Origin: Rhodocyclaceae bacterium
GTDB lineage: Bacteria > Pseudomonadota > Gammaproteobacteria > Burkholderiales > Rhodocyclaceae
Assembly (NCBI GenBank): GCA_019455325.1
Contig: JACFMQ010000006.1
Location: 62,001 to 126,000 of the forward strand
DNA length: 64,000 nucleotides
Direction of reading: 5' to 3'
In this document: piece by piece, positions 1 to 8,980 of the stretch
How positions within the stretch are numbered: position 1 is the first letter of the stretch
Layout: every line of letters begins with the position of its first letter
Notes under the pieces: generated by a model
What the model was told of the DNA's origin: nothing
The model's input: only the letters and a program-made list of their open reading frames with translations
Database searches by the model: none
Program-made: the position numbers and the translations under genes

Positions 1-2049
1 TTCAAGGGGGATCGTCGCCTCGATCAAGGTGCCCTGTCCAGGGGACGTGGTCACGGAGAAACGCCCGCTGAGCGTCTGCACGCGCTCGCGCATGCCGATC
101 AGGCCGAGGCTGCCGCGCCGGCTCGGGTCGTGGACGAAGCCCTTGCCGTTGTCGGCGATGTGCAGCGCCCATTCCTCGTCGCTCCGCAGCAGGCGGACGT
201 CGATGGCGGAGGCGCCGGCGTGCCGGGCGACATTGGTCAGCGATTCCTGCAGAACCCGGAACAGGGCGGTGGCCACGGCGCCGCCCTGCTGCGGGTTTTC
301 CGGCGGCAGATCGAGCCGCACCTGGATGCCCGTGCGCTCCGAGAACTGGTTGACGTACCAGGCGGCGGCGGCCGACAGGCCGAGGTCGTCGAGCACGAGC
401 GGCCGCAGCTCCGAGGAAATGCGGCGCACCGAGGCGATCGCCTGGTCGATCTGCCCCTTGATCGACTTGACCTTGCCCGCCTCCGCCGACAGATCCGGCG
501 GCAGGCGCCGGCCCAGCCACGAGATTTCCATGCGGATGCCGGTGAGCAACTGGCCGAGTTCGTCGTGCAGTTCCCGGGCGATGCCCGTGCGCTCCTGCTC
601 GCGGACGTTCTGCTGCGAGGCCGACAGCTCCTGCAACTGCCGGTTCGTTTCCAGCAGTTCGCGCTCCGCGCGCTGGCTTTCGCTGAGGTCGCGGAACACG
701 GCGGTGAGCAGGATGTCGCCGTGGAACGAGCTGGTCGACAGGCTGATCTCCACCGGCACCTCGCGTTCGTCCCGCCGCAGCTCGATGTTGGTCAGCACGG
801 CGAAGCTGGTCGGCGACCGCCAGCCTTCCTCCAACTGGCGGCGCAGGTAGGCGCGCTGCTGCTCGCTCAGGCCGCTGTAGAGCAGTTCCCCGATCGGGCG
901 GCCGACCGCGTCCGCCGCCTTCGTGTCGAAAAGCCTTTCCGCCGCGTAGTTGAAGAGGACGATCCGCCGCGACGAATCGGCCGTGACGATGGCGTCGCGC
1001 ACCGACTGGACCATGTGCCGGATCTGGTCGTCGCGCTCCTTGAGCCGGGTTTCCAGGCCCTCCTTGCGGTGCAGGTTCCTGATCGTCGCCAGCGCGACGA
1101 CCAGGATGAAGATGTGCACGAGCGCGGTGCCGGCGGCGATCATCTGCGCGGTGTGCCGCCACGGCAGCAGCGCGTCCCGTTCGGTGACGGCGACGCTGAG
1201 GTCCAGAGGGTAGTTGGCGATGCTCCGGTAGGCGACGAAGCGCCGGTCTTCCGCCGGGCCGATGCTCGTCTCGACGACGCTGCCGCCGCTCTGGTCGCGC
1301 AGCGTCTGCAGCGCCTCCCGGTCGCCCTCGATCATGCCGGTGCGGGCGCTGTCGCGCGGCGTGCCGGCGAGGCGGGCGCCCTGCCGGTTGAGCAGCAGGA
1401 TGTGGCTGACGGACTTCAGCGTGATCGACTGGTAGAGCGATTCGAAGTATTCGATGCTGATCGCCGCGGCGATGGTGCCGCGGAAGTTCCCCCGGGCGTC
1501 GCGCAGCGGGATGCTGACGTAGTAGGTCCATTGGCCGTCCACGCTGGCCCGCTCGGCGTTGCTGATGAAGACCTCGTTCGGCCCGCCGTCCGCGTGATAG
1601 CGGAAGAATTCCCGGTTCTGCATCGACAGGTTGCGGATGAAGTCGGGGCGCGACGAGTTGACGCCGCGCCCCTGGCTGTCGACCAGGAAGATCGACTTCA
1701 CCTGCGGCAGGCCGGAGGTGCGGGCCTGGAGCAGGTAGTGGACGAGCAGGTTGTCGAGTTCGAGGCGGCTGCCGATGTCGTCGGAAAGCCGCTCGCGGGT
1801 CGCGCGCATGGTCAGGAGGACGCTGTCGAAGGTGCGCGTCGTCTGGTCGGAGAGCACCCGGCTGAGGCCGACGATGGTTTCCCGGGCGTGCTTCAGCTCG
1901 CGCTGGCGGAGATCCAGGATCAGCGCCGCCGTGGCGACGACGATCACCAGGCAGGTCATCAGCGAGAGCAGGAGCACCGCCCTCACCGACGTGCCGACGT
2001 AGGCGCCGACATAGGCGACGAGCCGGCGGCCGCTGGAACGGAGCGTCAC
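1..2049 (-). CDS. NarX/UhpB-type sensor histidine kinase, partial (runs off left edge)
   Basis: This is a membrane sensor kinase of the HisKA_3 class, which phosphorylates a LuxR/NarL-type response regulator. The reading frame is open to base 1 (683 codons visible, ending in the usual kinase C-terminus GTLIEATIPLE). In order it shows an N-terminal membrane segment, a periplasmic Cache-like sensor region, a second membrane segment, a PAS domain and the dimerisation box ELHDELGQ with H495, followed by the HATPase region (NGKGF, GLIGMRERV). I chose GTG at 2049 because GGAAGGA lies about 8 bases upstream; the frame stays open further upstream, so a longer form is possible. The cognate regulator is probably beyond the left edge. 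It lies downstream of the cytochrome operon on the same strand but is separated from it by a terminator. The ligand is unknown. Confidence 0.88.
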   Translation of the reverse strand, partial: MTLRSSGRRLVAYVGAYVGTSVRAVLLLSLMTCLVIVVATAALILDLRQRELKHARETIVGLSRVLSDQTTRTFDSVLLTMRATRERLSDDIGSRLELDNLLVHYLLQARTSGLPQVKSIFLVDSQGRGVNSSRPDFIRNLSMQNREFFRYHADGGPNEVFISNAERASVDGQWTYYVSIPLRDARGNFRGTIAAAISIEYFESLYQSITLKSVSHILLLNRQGARLAGTPRDSARTGMIEGDREALQTLRDQSGGSVVETSIGPAEDRRFVAYRSIANYPLDLSVAVTERDALLPWRHTAQMIAAGTALVHIFILVVALATIRNLHRKEGLETRLKERDDQIRHMVQSVRDAIVTADSSRRIVLFNYAAERLFDTKAADAVGRPIGELLYSGLSEQQRAYLRRQLEEGWRSPTSFAVLTNIELRRDEREVPVEISLSTSSFHGDILLTAVFRDLSESQRAERELLETNRQLQELSASQQNVREQERTGIARELHDELGQLLTGIRMEISWLGRRLPPDLSAEAGKVKSIKGQIDQAIASVRRISSELRPLVLDDLGLSAAAAWYVNQFSERTGIQVRLDLPPENPQQGGAVATALFRVLQESLTNVARHAGASAIDVRLLRSDEEWALHIADNGKGFVHDPSRRGSLGLIGMRERVQTLSGRFSVTTSPGQGTLIEATIPLE

Positions 2050-2197
2050 TTGCCGGATCCTTCCCGGCGCCGCCCCGCATCGTCCTGTCTCCGCCCCGCT
2101 GTCCGGGGGCTTCGTCCACCGCGCCTGCACTGTTTCCTCATGGCCGAATCCTCGCAGATTTCCGGATCGGACTGGGCGGAAATTCCCTGCCCAAAAG

Positions 2198-2224
2198 AAA
2201 AAAAGGGAGGGACGAATCCCTCCC
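2198..2224 (-). terminator. Rho-independent terminator of the cytochrome operon
   Basis: Read on the minus strand, an 8-bp GC-rich stem (GGGAGGGA/TCCCTCCC, loop of 4) is followed by a run of seven T. It lies 27 bases beyond the stop of the cytochrome b fusion gene and separates it from the sensor kinase gene. Confidence 0.85.
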
Positions 2225-2250
2225 GAAATCGAGCCCGTGCTGCCAGGCCC

Positions 2251-4251
2251 TCAAATCTTGAAGAAGCCCGTCGTCACCAGTACCAGCAGCGTCAGGCCGG
2301 CGGTGATCAGCGTCAGGCCGAGGATCACCGAGCCGACGTGCATCTGCCGGGACGGCGCATCGACCAGGTACTGCTCGATCTCGCCGCTTTCGACCAGGCG
2401 CTTGTACTGCGCCGGATGCTCGTGGCTGAACTCTTCGATCGACTGGGTGCCGGTGAACATCACCACGTCGGGCGGCGGCAGCTTGTCCGGCCGGAAGTGG
2501 TTGTTGAAGAAGTGCACCGTGAAGAGGAAGACGGCGGCGAGGAAAGCCTCTTCGCCATGCACCAGCGTCGCCACGTTGAACACCCAGCCCGGCAGGAACT
2601 GCGCGGTGACGTGCGGGAAGGCGAGCATCAGGCCGCTCCAGCCGATGATGTTCACACCCCAGAAGACCGCCCAGTAGTCGAACTTCTCGAAGTAGGTCCA
2701 GCGGTCGAACTGCGGCCGCGGCCCCTTGCCGACGAACCACTTGAACATGCCCCAGCAGTCCTTGAGGTCCTTCCAGTTCGGGATCAGCGAATCCGGGCCG
2801 AACCAGCGGAAGCTCTTGTCGCGCAGCAGCTTCTGCATGACGTAGATGAAGTGGATCATGAAGATGCCGACGAAGAACGCCGCCGCGATGCGGTGGATGA
2901 AGCCGAGCACCTTCGGCCCGCCGAAGGCTTCGGCGACGACCGGCGCCCACGAGCTGTCGGCGAACATCACGGTGGTGCCGGTCAGCACCAGCGTCATCGT
3001 CACCAGCGCGAAGCACAGGTGGGCGACGCGCCAGCCCCAGGCGAAGCGGACGAAGTGCTTGCCGGCGTACTGGCCGCCGAGCGCCTCCTCGGTGCGGATG
3101 CGGGTTTCCGTCTTGCGCGCCTTGCGCTCCTGCCATTCGCGGTAGTACCACAGGATGCAGTGCAGCCAGAAGAAGGCGAAGACGCCGATCAGCAGGCCGA
3201 CCATGAACTTGGTCGTGATCCACATCTGCGGATACTTATCGAAGTCGTGGCTGTTGGCGTGCGGGCCGAAGGTGATGAAGCCCTCGCTGGCCAGCGGCAG
3301 GCCGTCCTTCTTGCCGTTGTGGCAGCTCCGGCAGGTCTTCAGCCGGTTGTCCGGATGCACCTTCGATTCCGGATCGTCGCCGGCCTTGATGCCGTGGCTG
3401 CCGTGGCAGTTCGAGCACTTGGCGGTGTAGGTGAAGCCGAGCTTGTGCACCTGGCCGTGGTAGGTGTCGCGGTAGCTGTGCAGCTCGTCCTTGTGGCAGT
3501 CGCCGCAGGCCTCGACGTTGTGGATCTTGAAGGGGTCGGAGGAGGCGCCGACGACCTCGTGCGAGGTGTGGCAGTCGGTGCAGGTCGCGCCCTTCGGATC
3601 ACCCTTGCCGAGCAGCAGCTCGCCGTGCACCGAGGTCTCGAAATCCTCGAGCTGGTCCTCGTGGCACTGCGCGCCGCAGGTCTTGGGTATGCCCAGGCGC
3701 CACTGGTCGCGCGCCGGCCCGCCCTTCGGCGGCACCGAGAATTCGTGCGTGGCGTGGCACTGGTGGCAGGTCGCCTTCGGCTGGTCCGGATTGTCGGCGT
3801 CCGGGCGCGCGTGGAAGGAGTCGCGGTAGGCGGCGATGTTGTCGACGACGATGCCGAGACGCGGCCTCGTCTTGTCCACGCCGGTCTTCCTGGCGTCTTC
3901 CCAGAGCCGCTCGTGGCAACTGACGCAGTCGGGCTTCACCGCGTCGGCGGCCTTGGCATGGTTTTCCTTGGCGTCGACGATGTCGGTGTGGCAGGCCACG
4001 CACTGCACCTTGCCGTGCACGCTCTGGTCGAGCTTGGCGGTGTCGACGTGGGCCAGCGGCCGGTTCTCGTCGTCGTTGCCCGGCACCTCGATCTTGCGCT
4101 TGCCGGTGGCGTGGCAGGTGAGGCAGGTGGCGTCGTCGAGCTGCGACGGCCAGGGGCCGGCGGCGGGGCTCTTCGCGGTCGCTGCGCTCGCCGGGACGGC
4201 GAACAGGAATGCGCAGACGGCGATGGCCCGTACAGCGAGGTTTTTGTACAT
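2251..4251 (-). CDS. CbcL-like multiheme cytochrome c / membrane cytochrome b fusion
   Basis: This is a predicted quinol-linked electron carrier of the inner membrane. The 666-residue protein has a Sec signal peptide (1-24), then a periplasmic domain with eight CXXCH motifs (starting near residues 43, 84, 109, 162, 224, 249, 279 and 307) and one CX3CH (C192-GAQ-CH197), so nine potential c-heme sites. From about residue 346 it is a multi-helix cytochrome b561/HydC-like domain with several helix histidines and a conserved HFFNNHFRPDK segment. This architecture and length match Geobacter CbcL, a menaquinol oxidase used in Fe(III) respiration. I chose the ATG at 4251, which begins the signal peptide; an in-frame ATG at 4329 would add 26 residues without signal-peptide character. 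It is last in an operon with an outer-membrane MtrAB-like conduit, so it probably passes electrons between the quinone pool and that conduit. The direction of flow cannot be read from sequence. Confidence 0.88.
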   Translation of the reverse strand: MYKNLAVRAIAVCAFLFAVPASAATAKSPAAGPWPSQLDDATCLTCHATGKRKIEVPGNDDENRPLAHVDTAKLDQSVHGKVQCVACHTDIVDAKENHAKAADAVKPDCVSCHERLWEDARKTGVDKTRPRLGIVVDNIAAYRDSFHARPDADNPDQPKATCHQCHATHEFSVPPKGGPARDQWRLGIPKTCGAQCHEDQLEDFETSVHGELLLGKGDPKGATCTDCHTSHEVVGASSDPFKIHNVEACGDCHKDELHSYRDTYHGQVHKLGFTYTAKCSNCHGSHGIKAGDDPESKVHPDNRLKTCRSCHNGKKDGLPLASEGFITFGPHANSHDFDKYPQMWITTKFMVGLLIGVFAFFWLHCILWYYREWQERKARKTETRIRTEEALGGQYAGKHFVRFAWGWRVAHLCFALVTMTLVLTGTTVMFADSSWAPVVAEAFGGPKVLGFIHRIAAAFFVGIFMIHFIYVMQKLLRDKSFRWFGPDSLIPNWKDLKDCWGMFKWFVGKGPRPQFDRWTYFEKFDYWAVFWGVNIIGWSGLMLAFPHVTAQFLPGWVFNVATLVHGEEAFLAAVFLFTVHFFNNHFRPDKLPPPDVVMFTGTQSIEEFSHEHPAQYKRLVESGEIEQYLVDAPSRQMHVGSVILGLTLITAGLTLLVLVTTGFFKI

Positions 4252-4320
4252 GGTCGGTCTTTCAGAGAGAGGAGAGCGTCTTTCTGTCGGAGCGTGAGGC
4301 TCGCCCGCAAAAAAAGATGC

Positions 4321-4367
4321 GATGCCCAAGGGTCATGGAGGAAGCGCCATGAGGGCCGTCGGGCATC
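4321..4367. other. Intercistronic hairpin
   Basis: GATGCCC (4321-4327) pairs with GGGCATC (4361-4367), with an inner TCATGG/CCATGA stem (4333-4338, 4347-4352). It lies between the barrel gene and the cytochrome b gene. It has no T-run, so it may affect mRNA processing or attenuation rather than termination. Confidence 0.45.
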
Positions 4368-4403
4368 GCCAGGAGAGAGGAACTCACGTATTGCGCGTGC
4401 GGC

Positions 4404-6497
4404 TCATTGGAACTTGTAGATGTAGCGCACGCCTACGAAATTGGCGGTCTCCTTCGGGTCGGTCAGGTAGGTGCTGCCGCCGGCGTCGATCAGCGCCGTG
4501 CCGTTGGCGAACTGCCACGTCCAGTCGTCGGTCTTCCAGCGTTCGTGGATGACGTCGAAGCGCAGGTCGGACTGCTTGTTCAGGGCGTAGACCGAGAACA
4601 GGCTGAGGCGCAGGTGCCGCGTGTGGATGTCCGGCACCCCGGTGACGAAGCCGGCTTCGGCGGCCGGCGCACCGCCCGCGAGCGGGAGGATGTCCTGCCT
4701 GAAGCGGCTGACGTTGCGCGACGCTTCCAGATCGCCGCCCACGTTCAGGCGGGAATTCACCTCGGTGCGGAAGCCGACGCCGAGGGCGTTGGTGGTGTCC
4801 TTCAGGTCGTAGTCCTTGACCGCCGGCTGGTTGCCGCCGCTGCCGGCCGAACGGTAGGCGAGCTGCTGGGCGCGGTTCTGATCCCAGGAGTACCAGGCCG
4901 TCAGCTTGAACTTCTCGGTGAGCGTCCAGGCCGCGTCGATGCCGTAGAGGCGGCCGTCGCCCTTGTCCAGACCGAAGGTGCGCGGGGCATCGTTGTCGTA
5001 GCGGTCACGGCTCTCCTCGGCGGTGAATTGCAGCGAGAGCGCGTTCGTCGGCGACCAGTCGAAGGCGAAGCGCAGCTTGTCGCGCTTGCGGTCGGCGACG
5101 TTCATCGGGTTGGTGATGTTGCGCACGTCCGTCAGGCCGCCGGCGGCATCGTTGCCCGCCTGGGCCGCCTTGTAGCCGCCGCCGCTGCGGTCGATGTGCT
5201 GCCAGGAGAGCGCGCCGTTCATCGTGTCCGACAGCGAGCGGCGCAGTTCGACGCGGCTCGTCAGCTCTTCCAGCTTCCTGCGGAAGGGCACGACGATCAC
5301 CTTGTCGCCGCCGCTGATGTTCACCGGCATGGTGCGATCCTGGTGCTTGTCCTCGATGCCGGCGCTCAGGCTGTAGTTGTCGTCCAGGCGATACGTGCCT
5401 TCCAGCTTGCCGCTGACCGTGCGGTAGGAGTAGCCGACGTAGTGCGGCGCGGTGCCGGCGCCGTTGGTGGCGACGACCGGCGTGTCGTCGTCGACGTCGT
5501 GGTAGCGCAGGTTGGCGTTGATCGTCAGATCCTTGATCGGGCGGGTGTTCAGGCCGACCTGCGCGAGCGTGGTCGTCACCTTGGCGTTCAGGCTCTTCGG
5601 GGCGCCGACGAAGACGCCGCCGGGCTGCGCCAGGCTGTCGTCCTGCGTGGCGCGCGCACGCTCCAGCTTGAAGGTGGCGCGCGTCGTCTTGCTGAAGTTG
5701 TAGCCGCCGTTCAGGAAAAGCTGGTGCGCCTCGTTGTCCAGCCCCTGCGACAGGAAGCCGGCCGTCGCCGTCGGCGTCGCCGTCGGCAGCACGGAGGTGA
5801 TGGTGTTCTTCGTGCTGTACCAGCTTCCGTAGTAGCCGCCCTGCAACTGGAACTTGCCGACGGTGTAGCTCAGGCGCGCTTCCAGTTGGCGGGTGGTCGA
5901 GTCGATCGGCTCGGAGACGAAGCGGAAGGCGTCGCCCCGGGAAATGAGGCGGTTGCCGTCCTTGTTCTCGTTCTTGAAGCTGAGGTTGAAATCCAGCCCC
6001 GGCCACAGGTTCTTGTAGAGACCCAGATTCACCTGCTCGCGCCGCGTGCCCAGTTCGACCTTGCGCATCGGCCCGCCGCCTTCGACCTGGGTGGTGCCGT
6101 GCACGCCGGTCAGCGTCGTCAGGACCTCCTTCGGATCGTCGCGGGTGATGTTGTTGTACTCCAGCGAGATGCCGGCATCGCCCTGGCGCAGGATTTCCGC
6201 CTTCACCTCCCGGTTTTCCAGGCCGAGGTCGGTGGCCTGGAACTTGTACCAGGTGCCGGTTTCGTTGTCCCGCTTGACGACGTCGGCGTCGATCAGGCCG
6301 TAGGCCCCGCTGTCCCGCATTCCGTCGTAGGTACCCATCTGCTTGCGGTCGCCCGACCAACTGCCGATGCCGACCGAGACCGTGCTTTCCGGTTCGATGA
6401 ATTCGGCCAGCTCGTCGTCGGCCAGCGCGGTGCCGAACACTGCCGTCAGCGCGGCGGCGACGGCGGTCAGGCGAAATTGCTTGTGTGTGATGAACAT
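4404..6497 (-). CDS. MtrB/PioB/MtoB-family outer-membrane beta-barrel
   Basis: This is a predicted outer-membrane porin that sheathes a decaheme cytochrome so that electrons can cross the outer membrane. The 697 residues start with a signal peptide (about 1-26, cleaved after ALA) and continue with the family's long run of alternating beta strands. The ending VGVRYIYKFQ, with a terminal aromatic pattern, suits barrel insertion. No CXXC motif is seen near the N-terminus, unlike Shewanella MtrB. The ATG at 6497 has GGGGG about 8 bases upstream, placed in the 13-base gap after the decaheme gene, which suggests coupled expression. The family is clear; whether it serves Fe(II) oxidation (MtoB, PioB) or metal reduction (MtrB) is open. 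Confidence 0.9.
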   Translation of the reverse strand: MFITHKQFRLTAVAAALTAVFGTALADDELAEFIEPESTVSVGIGSWSGDRKQMGTYDGMRDSGAYGLIDADVVKRDNETGTWYKFQATDLGLENREVKAEILRQGDAGISLEYNNITRDDPKEVLTTLTGVHGTTQVEGGGPMRKVELGTRREQVNLGLYKNLWPGLDFNLSFKNENKDGNRLISRGDAFRFVSEPIDSTTRQLEARLSYTVGKFQLQGGYYGSWYSTKNTITSVLPTATPTATAGFLSQGLDNEAHQLFLNGGYNFSKTTRATFKLERARATQDDSLAQPGGVFVGAPKSLNAKVTTTLAQVGLNTRPIKDLTINANLRYHDVDDDTPVVATNGAGTAPHYVGYSYRTVSGKLEGTYRLDDNYSLSAGIEDKHQDRTMPVNISGGDKVIVVPFRRKLEELTSRVELRRSLSDTMNGALSWQHIDRSGGGYKAAQAGNDAAGGLTDVRNITNPMNVADRKRDKLRFAFDWSPTNALSLQFTAEESRDRYDNDAPRTFGLDKGDGRLYGIDAAWTLTEKFKLTAWYSWDQNRAQQLAYRSAGSGGNQPAVKDYDLKDTTNALGVGFRTEVNSRLNVGGDLEASRNVSRFRQDILPLAGGAPAAEAGFVTGVPDIHTRHLRLSLFSVYALNKQSDLRFDVIHERWKTDDWTWQFANGTALIDAGGSTYLTDPKETANFVGVRYIYKFQ

Positions 6498-6510
6498 GAT
6501 CGATCCCCCT

Positions 6511-7503
6511 TTAGCGACGCAGGCTTTCGGTTTGGCTGTTGTTCAGCGTGCTGTTGCCCCCGTGAATGTTGGTGTGGCAGTTCATGCAGGCGCGGCCGAC
6601 GGTCTGGAACTTGCCGGTGGCGCTGCCGACGCCGCCCGTCGGCTGGCCGACGGCGGAGCCGTGGTGCGACAGCGGGTCGTGACAGCTCTGGCACAGGAAG
6701 GGCGCGCGGCTCTTCAGGAGGCTGGGCGAAGTCGTGCCGTGCGGCTGGTGGCAGATGCCGCAATCCTCGGTCACCGGCTGGTGGGCATGCACGAACGGAC
6801 CGCGCTTCTCCATGTGGCAGGTGTAGCAGGTGTCGTTGGTGCTGCTCTTGATGAGCGCCTTCGGATTGTCGTTATGCACGTCGTGGCAGGAAGTGCAGAG
6901 CATCTGGCCCTCCGGCACCGGGTGGTGCGACGGACGGTTCATCTGGTTGCGCTGTTCCTTGTGGCAGGTGTAGCAGACCTCGGTCTGCGTCTTCTTCTCG
7001 CGCACCTTGTCGTGGCTGCTGTGCACCGTGTGGCAGGAGGTGCAGGCGACGTCGCGGTTGGCGTGCGTGCTCGACTGCCAGTTCATGTGCTTGCCACCCT
7101 GGTGGCAGTTCAGACAGGACTCGTTGCGGGCGTCCACCGGCGTCTTGCTGTTCTTGTCGTAGGTGCGGTCGGCCTTCGGCGGCTTGCCGCTGCCCTTGTG
7201 GCCGACGTGCTTGTCGCTTTCCCCGTGGCAGTCGACGCAGGTCGGCGTGCGGCCGTCGGCGCGGGTGCCGTGCTTGGTCTTGCCGATCGAGAGCACGGAC
7301 GGCTTCAGGTCGAGCATCGTCGGCTTCGTGTCGTCGGCCTCGTCGTGGCAGCCGGTACATTTGGCGTCGCCCTTCAGGATCAGATCCTTGGGTTCCGCCT
7401 TGGCGCCTTCCGATCCGGCAGCGAGAGCAGCGCCCGTACCCGCCGTTCCCAGCAGGCCGAGCGCCGCGGACAGCACCAGCAATTGTCTTAGTGATTTCAT
7501 CAT
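6511..7503 (-). CDS. Decaheme c-type cytochrome, MtrA/MtoA/DmsE family
   Basis: This is a periplasmic decaheme cytochrome expected to sit inside the neighbouring barrel as an electron wire through the outer membrane. About 330 residues, with a signal peptide (MMKSLRQ.. to ALAAG) and exactly ten CXXCH motifs: CTGCH, CVDCH, CLNCH, CTSCH, CYTCH, CTSCH, CYTCH, CGICH, CQSCH and CMNCH. Length and heme number match MtrA, MtoA and PioA-core proteins. Two adjacent ATGs (7503 and 7500) follow a GGGGG sequence; I list the first. It lies between a monoheme cytochrome gene and the barrel gene. I see no extracellular MtrC/OmcA-type decaheme lipoprotein in the window. Confidence 0.92.
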   Translation of the reverse strand: MMKSLRQLLVLSAALGLLGTAGTGAALAAGSEGAKAEPKDLILKGDAKCTGCHDEADDTKPTMLDLKPSVLSIGKTKHGTRADGRTPTCVDCHGESDKHVGHKGSGKPPKADRTYDKNSKTPVDARNESCLNCHQGGKHMNWQSSTHANRDVACTSCHTVHSSHDKVREKKTQTEVCYTCHKEQRNQMNRPSHHPVPEGQMLCTSCHDVHNDNPKALIKSSTNDTCYTCHMEKRGPFVHAHQPVTEDCGICHQPHGTTSPSLLKSRAPFLCQSCHDPLSHHGSAVGQPTGGVGSATGKFQTVGRACMNCHTNIHGGNSTLNNSQTESLRR

Positions 7504-7577
7504 TACCCCCAATCCCCTTCTATGTTCGATCGAGGGCGCCCCGCACCCGGAGCGCCCTCCCACCTACCCCCCGACGT

Positions 7578-7922
7578 TCAGCGCGAAAGAATCCATTCGA
7601 CCAGATTCATCATCTCGGCCTTGTCCTTCGTTTCGATGATCTTGTGGTCCTCTTCCGTCCCGTCCTCGAGCTTCACCTTGGGACCCGTGGTGATGTTCGT
7701 GACGACCTTGTCCACGGCGTCGCTCTTGCCCTTGAACTTCGCGGAGATCTTCTTGAAGGACGGGCCTTTTTTCGTCTTGTCCAGGGCGTGGCACTTGAAG
7801 CAGTCGTTCTTCTTGGCCAGCGCCTGGGCTGCGTCCGCGTCGAGGGCGTGCGCCGGCGAGGTCAGCAGAAGCGCGGCGATCGAGGCGCCGAGCAGGGTGG
7901 CGGTACGTTTGTGGGTCTTCAT
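7578..7922 (-). CDS. Periplasmic monoheme cytochrome c (MtoD-like)
   Basis: A small soluble electron shuttle, predicted to carry electrons across the periplasm between the inner-membrane cytochrome and the decaheme conduit. 114 residues: signal peptide ending SPAHA, one heme motif CFKCH near residue 37, and a class I cytochrome c fold region ending with a WILSR helix. The ATG at 7922 has AGGAAAGG 8 bases upstream; the longer frame to 8018 lacks a ribosome-binding site. It is the first gene of the four-gene cytochrome operon. MtoD and PioC play comparable roles in Fe(II)-oxidising systems, but the assignment to MtoD is by position and size. Confidence 0.85.
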   Translation of the reverse strand: MKTHKRTATLLGASIAALLLTSPAHALDADAAQALAKKNDCFKCHALDKTKKGPSFKKISAKFKGKSDAVDKVVTNITTGPKVKLEDGTEEDHKIIETKDKAEMMNLVEWILSR

Positions 7923-7990
7923 TGCGTTGCCTTTCCTGTGTCGATGTGCGAAAACGTGATGCCGAAAACCTTCTGGTGCTTCTGGGGCGG

Positions 7991-8020
7991 AGTGTAGGGG
8001 CGTGCGAAAAGACCACACAA
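7991..8020 (-). promoter_or_regulatory. Candidate sigma-70 promoter of the cytochrome operon
   Basis: On the minus strand TTGTGT (8020-8015) is separated by 18 bases from TACACT (7996-7991), about 70 bases upstream of the monoheme cytochrome start. It lies in the divergent region shared with the response-regulator gene at 8300. The rest of 7923-8299 shows no gene. Confidence 0.4.
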
Positions 8021-8299
8021 TCGGCGCGGGTTTATGTTGCGTATAGGAAAATTCCGATGCCCGGCGGACGCGGCGCGTGCCGGATGCGGAGAAGGCGGGG
8101 GGAAGCGGGAGGGAAAAAGGAGGTAGGGGGCCGTCCGGTGCAGGTTCGAACCGCCCCCTGAGCCGCAGCTTGCGCCGCCGGCTCCGAGACCATAAAAGGA
8201 GAACAGCGGGGCGAATGCTATAGTTCCACGCTTACAGCAGTCTTACGTGTTTCAAACGCGGTTCGAATTCGATTTCACCTCCGACAGGGCATTCCCTCC

Positions 8300-8980
8300 A
8301 TGCGCATCCTGATCGCCGAAGACGATCCCATCATCGCCGACGGCCTCTGCCGGTCGCTGCGCAGCAGCGGCTACGCCGTCGACCGCGCGGCCAACGGCGT
8401 CGACGCCGACACCGCTCTGATGGCCAATACCTACGACCTGCTGATCCTCGACCTCGGTCTGCCGAAGATGCCCGGGCTGGAGGTGCTGAAGCGCCTGCGC
8501 GGGCGCGGCAGCGCCCTGCCGGTGCTGATCCTGACCGCGCTCGACGGCACCAGCGACCGCGTGCGCGGCCTCGACCTCGGCGCCGACGACTACATGGTCA
8601 AGCCCTTCGAGCTGCCCGAACTGGAGGCGCGCGTGCGCGCGCTGACGCGGCGCTCCAGCGGCACCACGCCGCTGGTGCAGTGCGGCGCGCTCTCCTACGA
8701 CCAGGTCGGCCGGGCGGCGCTGCTCAACGGCCAGATGCTCGACCTCTCGGCGCGCGAGCTGGGCCTGCTCGAAATCCTGCTGGCGCGCGCCGGCCGCCTG
8801 GTCAGCAAGGACCAGTTGGTGGACCACCTGTGCGGCTGGGGCGAGGAGGTGAGCCACAACGCCATCGAGGTCTACGTGCACCGCCTGCGCAAGAAGCTGG
8901 AGCCGGGCGGCGTGCGCATCGCCACCGTGCGCGGCCTCGGATACTGCCTTGAAAAACAGCAGGAAACCCGCAGCGCCTGA
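8300..8980 (+). CDS. OmpR-family response regulator (TctD/QseB-like)
   Basis: A transcriptional regulator, 226 residues. The receiver domain has the acidic pocket E7-D8-D9, phospho-acceptor D51, T79 and K101 (VKPFELPELEARVRAL). A winged-helix DNA-binding domain follows (NAIEVYVHRLRKKLE). Its 3' end overlaps the following kinase gene by 32 bases, so the two are surely a pair. It is transcribed divergently from the cytochrome operon and lies upstream of a solute symporter, so its targets could be either. TctD-type systems often control carboxylate uptake, which favours the symporter. Confidence 0.93.
   Translation: MRILIAEDDPIIADGLCRSLRSSGYAVDRAANGVDADTALMANTYDLLILDLGLPKMPGLEVLKRLRGRGSALPVLILTALDGTSDRVRGLDLGADDYMVKPFELPELEARVRALTRRSSGTTPLVQCGALSYDQVGRAALLNGQMLDLSARELGLLEILLARAGRLVSKDQLVDHLCGWGEEVSHNAIEVYVHRLRKKLEPGGVRIATVRGLGYCLEKQQETRSA

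Noticed and set aside
4252-4329. N-terminal extension of the cytochrome b fusion from ATG 4329
   Set aside because: It would place 26 polar residues before a standard signal peptide and falls in an intercistronic hairpin.
130-4419. A 1429-codon open frame on the plus strand
   Set aside because: It is antisense to the kinase and the cytochrome b fusion, has no family features, and is of the low-complexity type common opposite high-GC genes.
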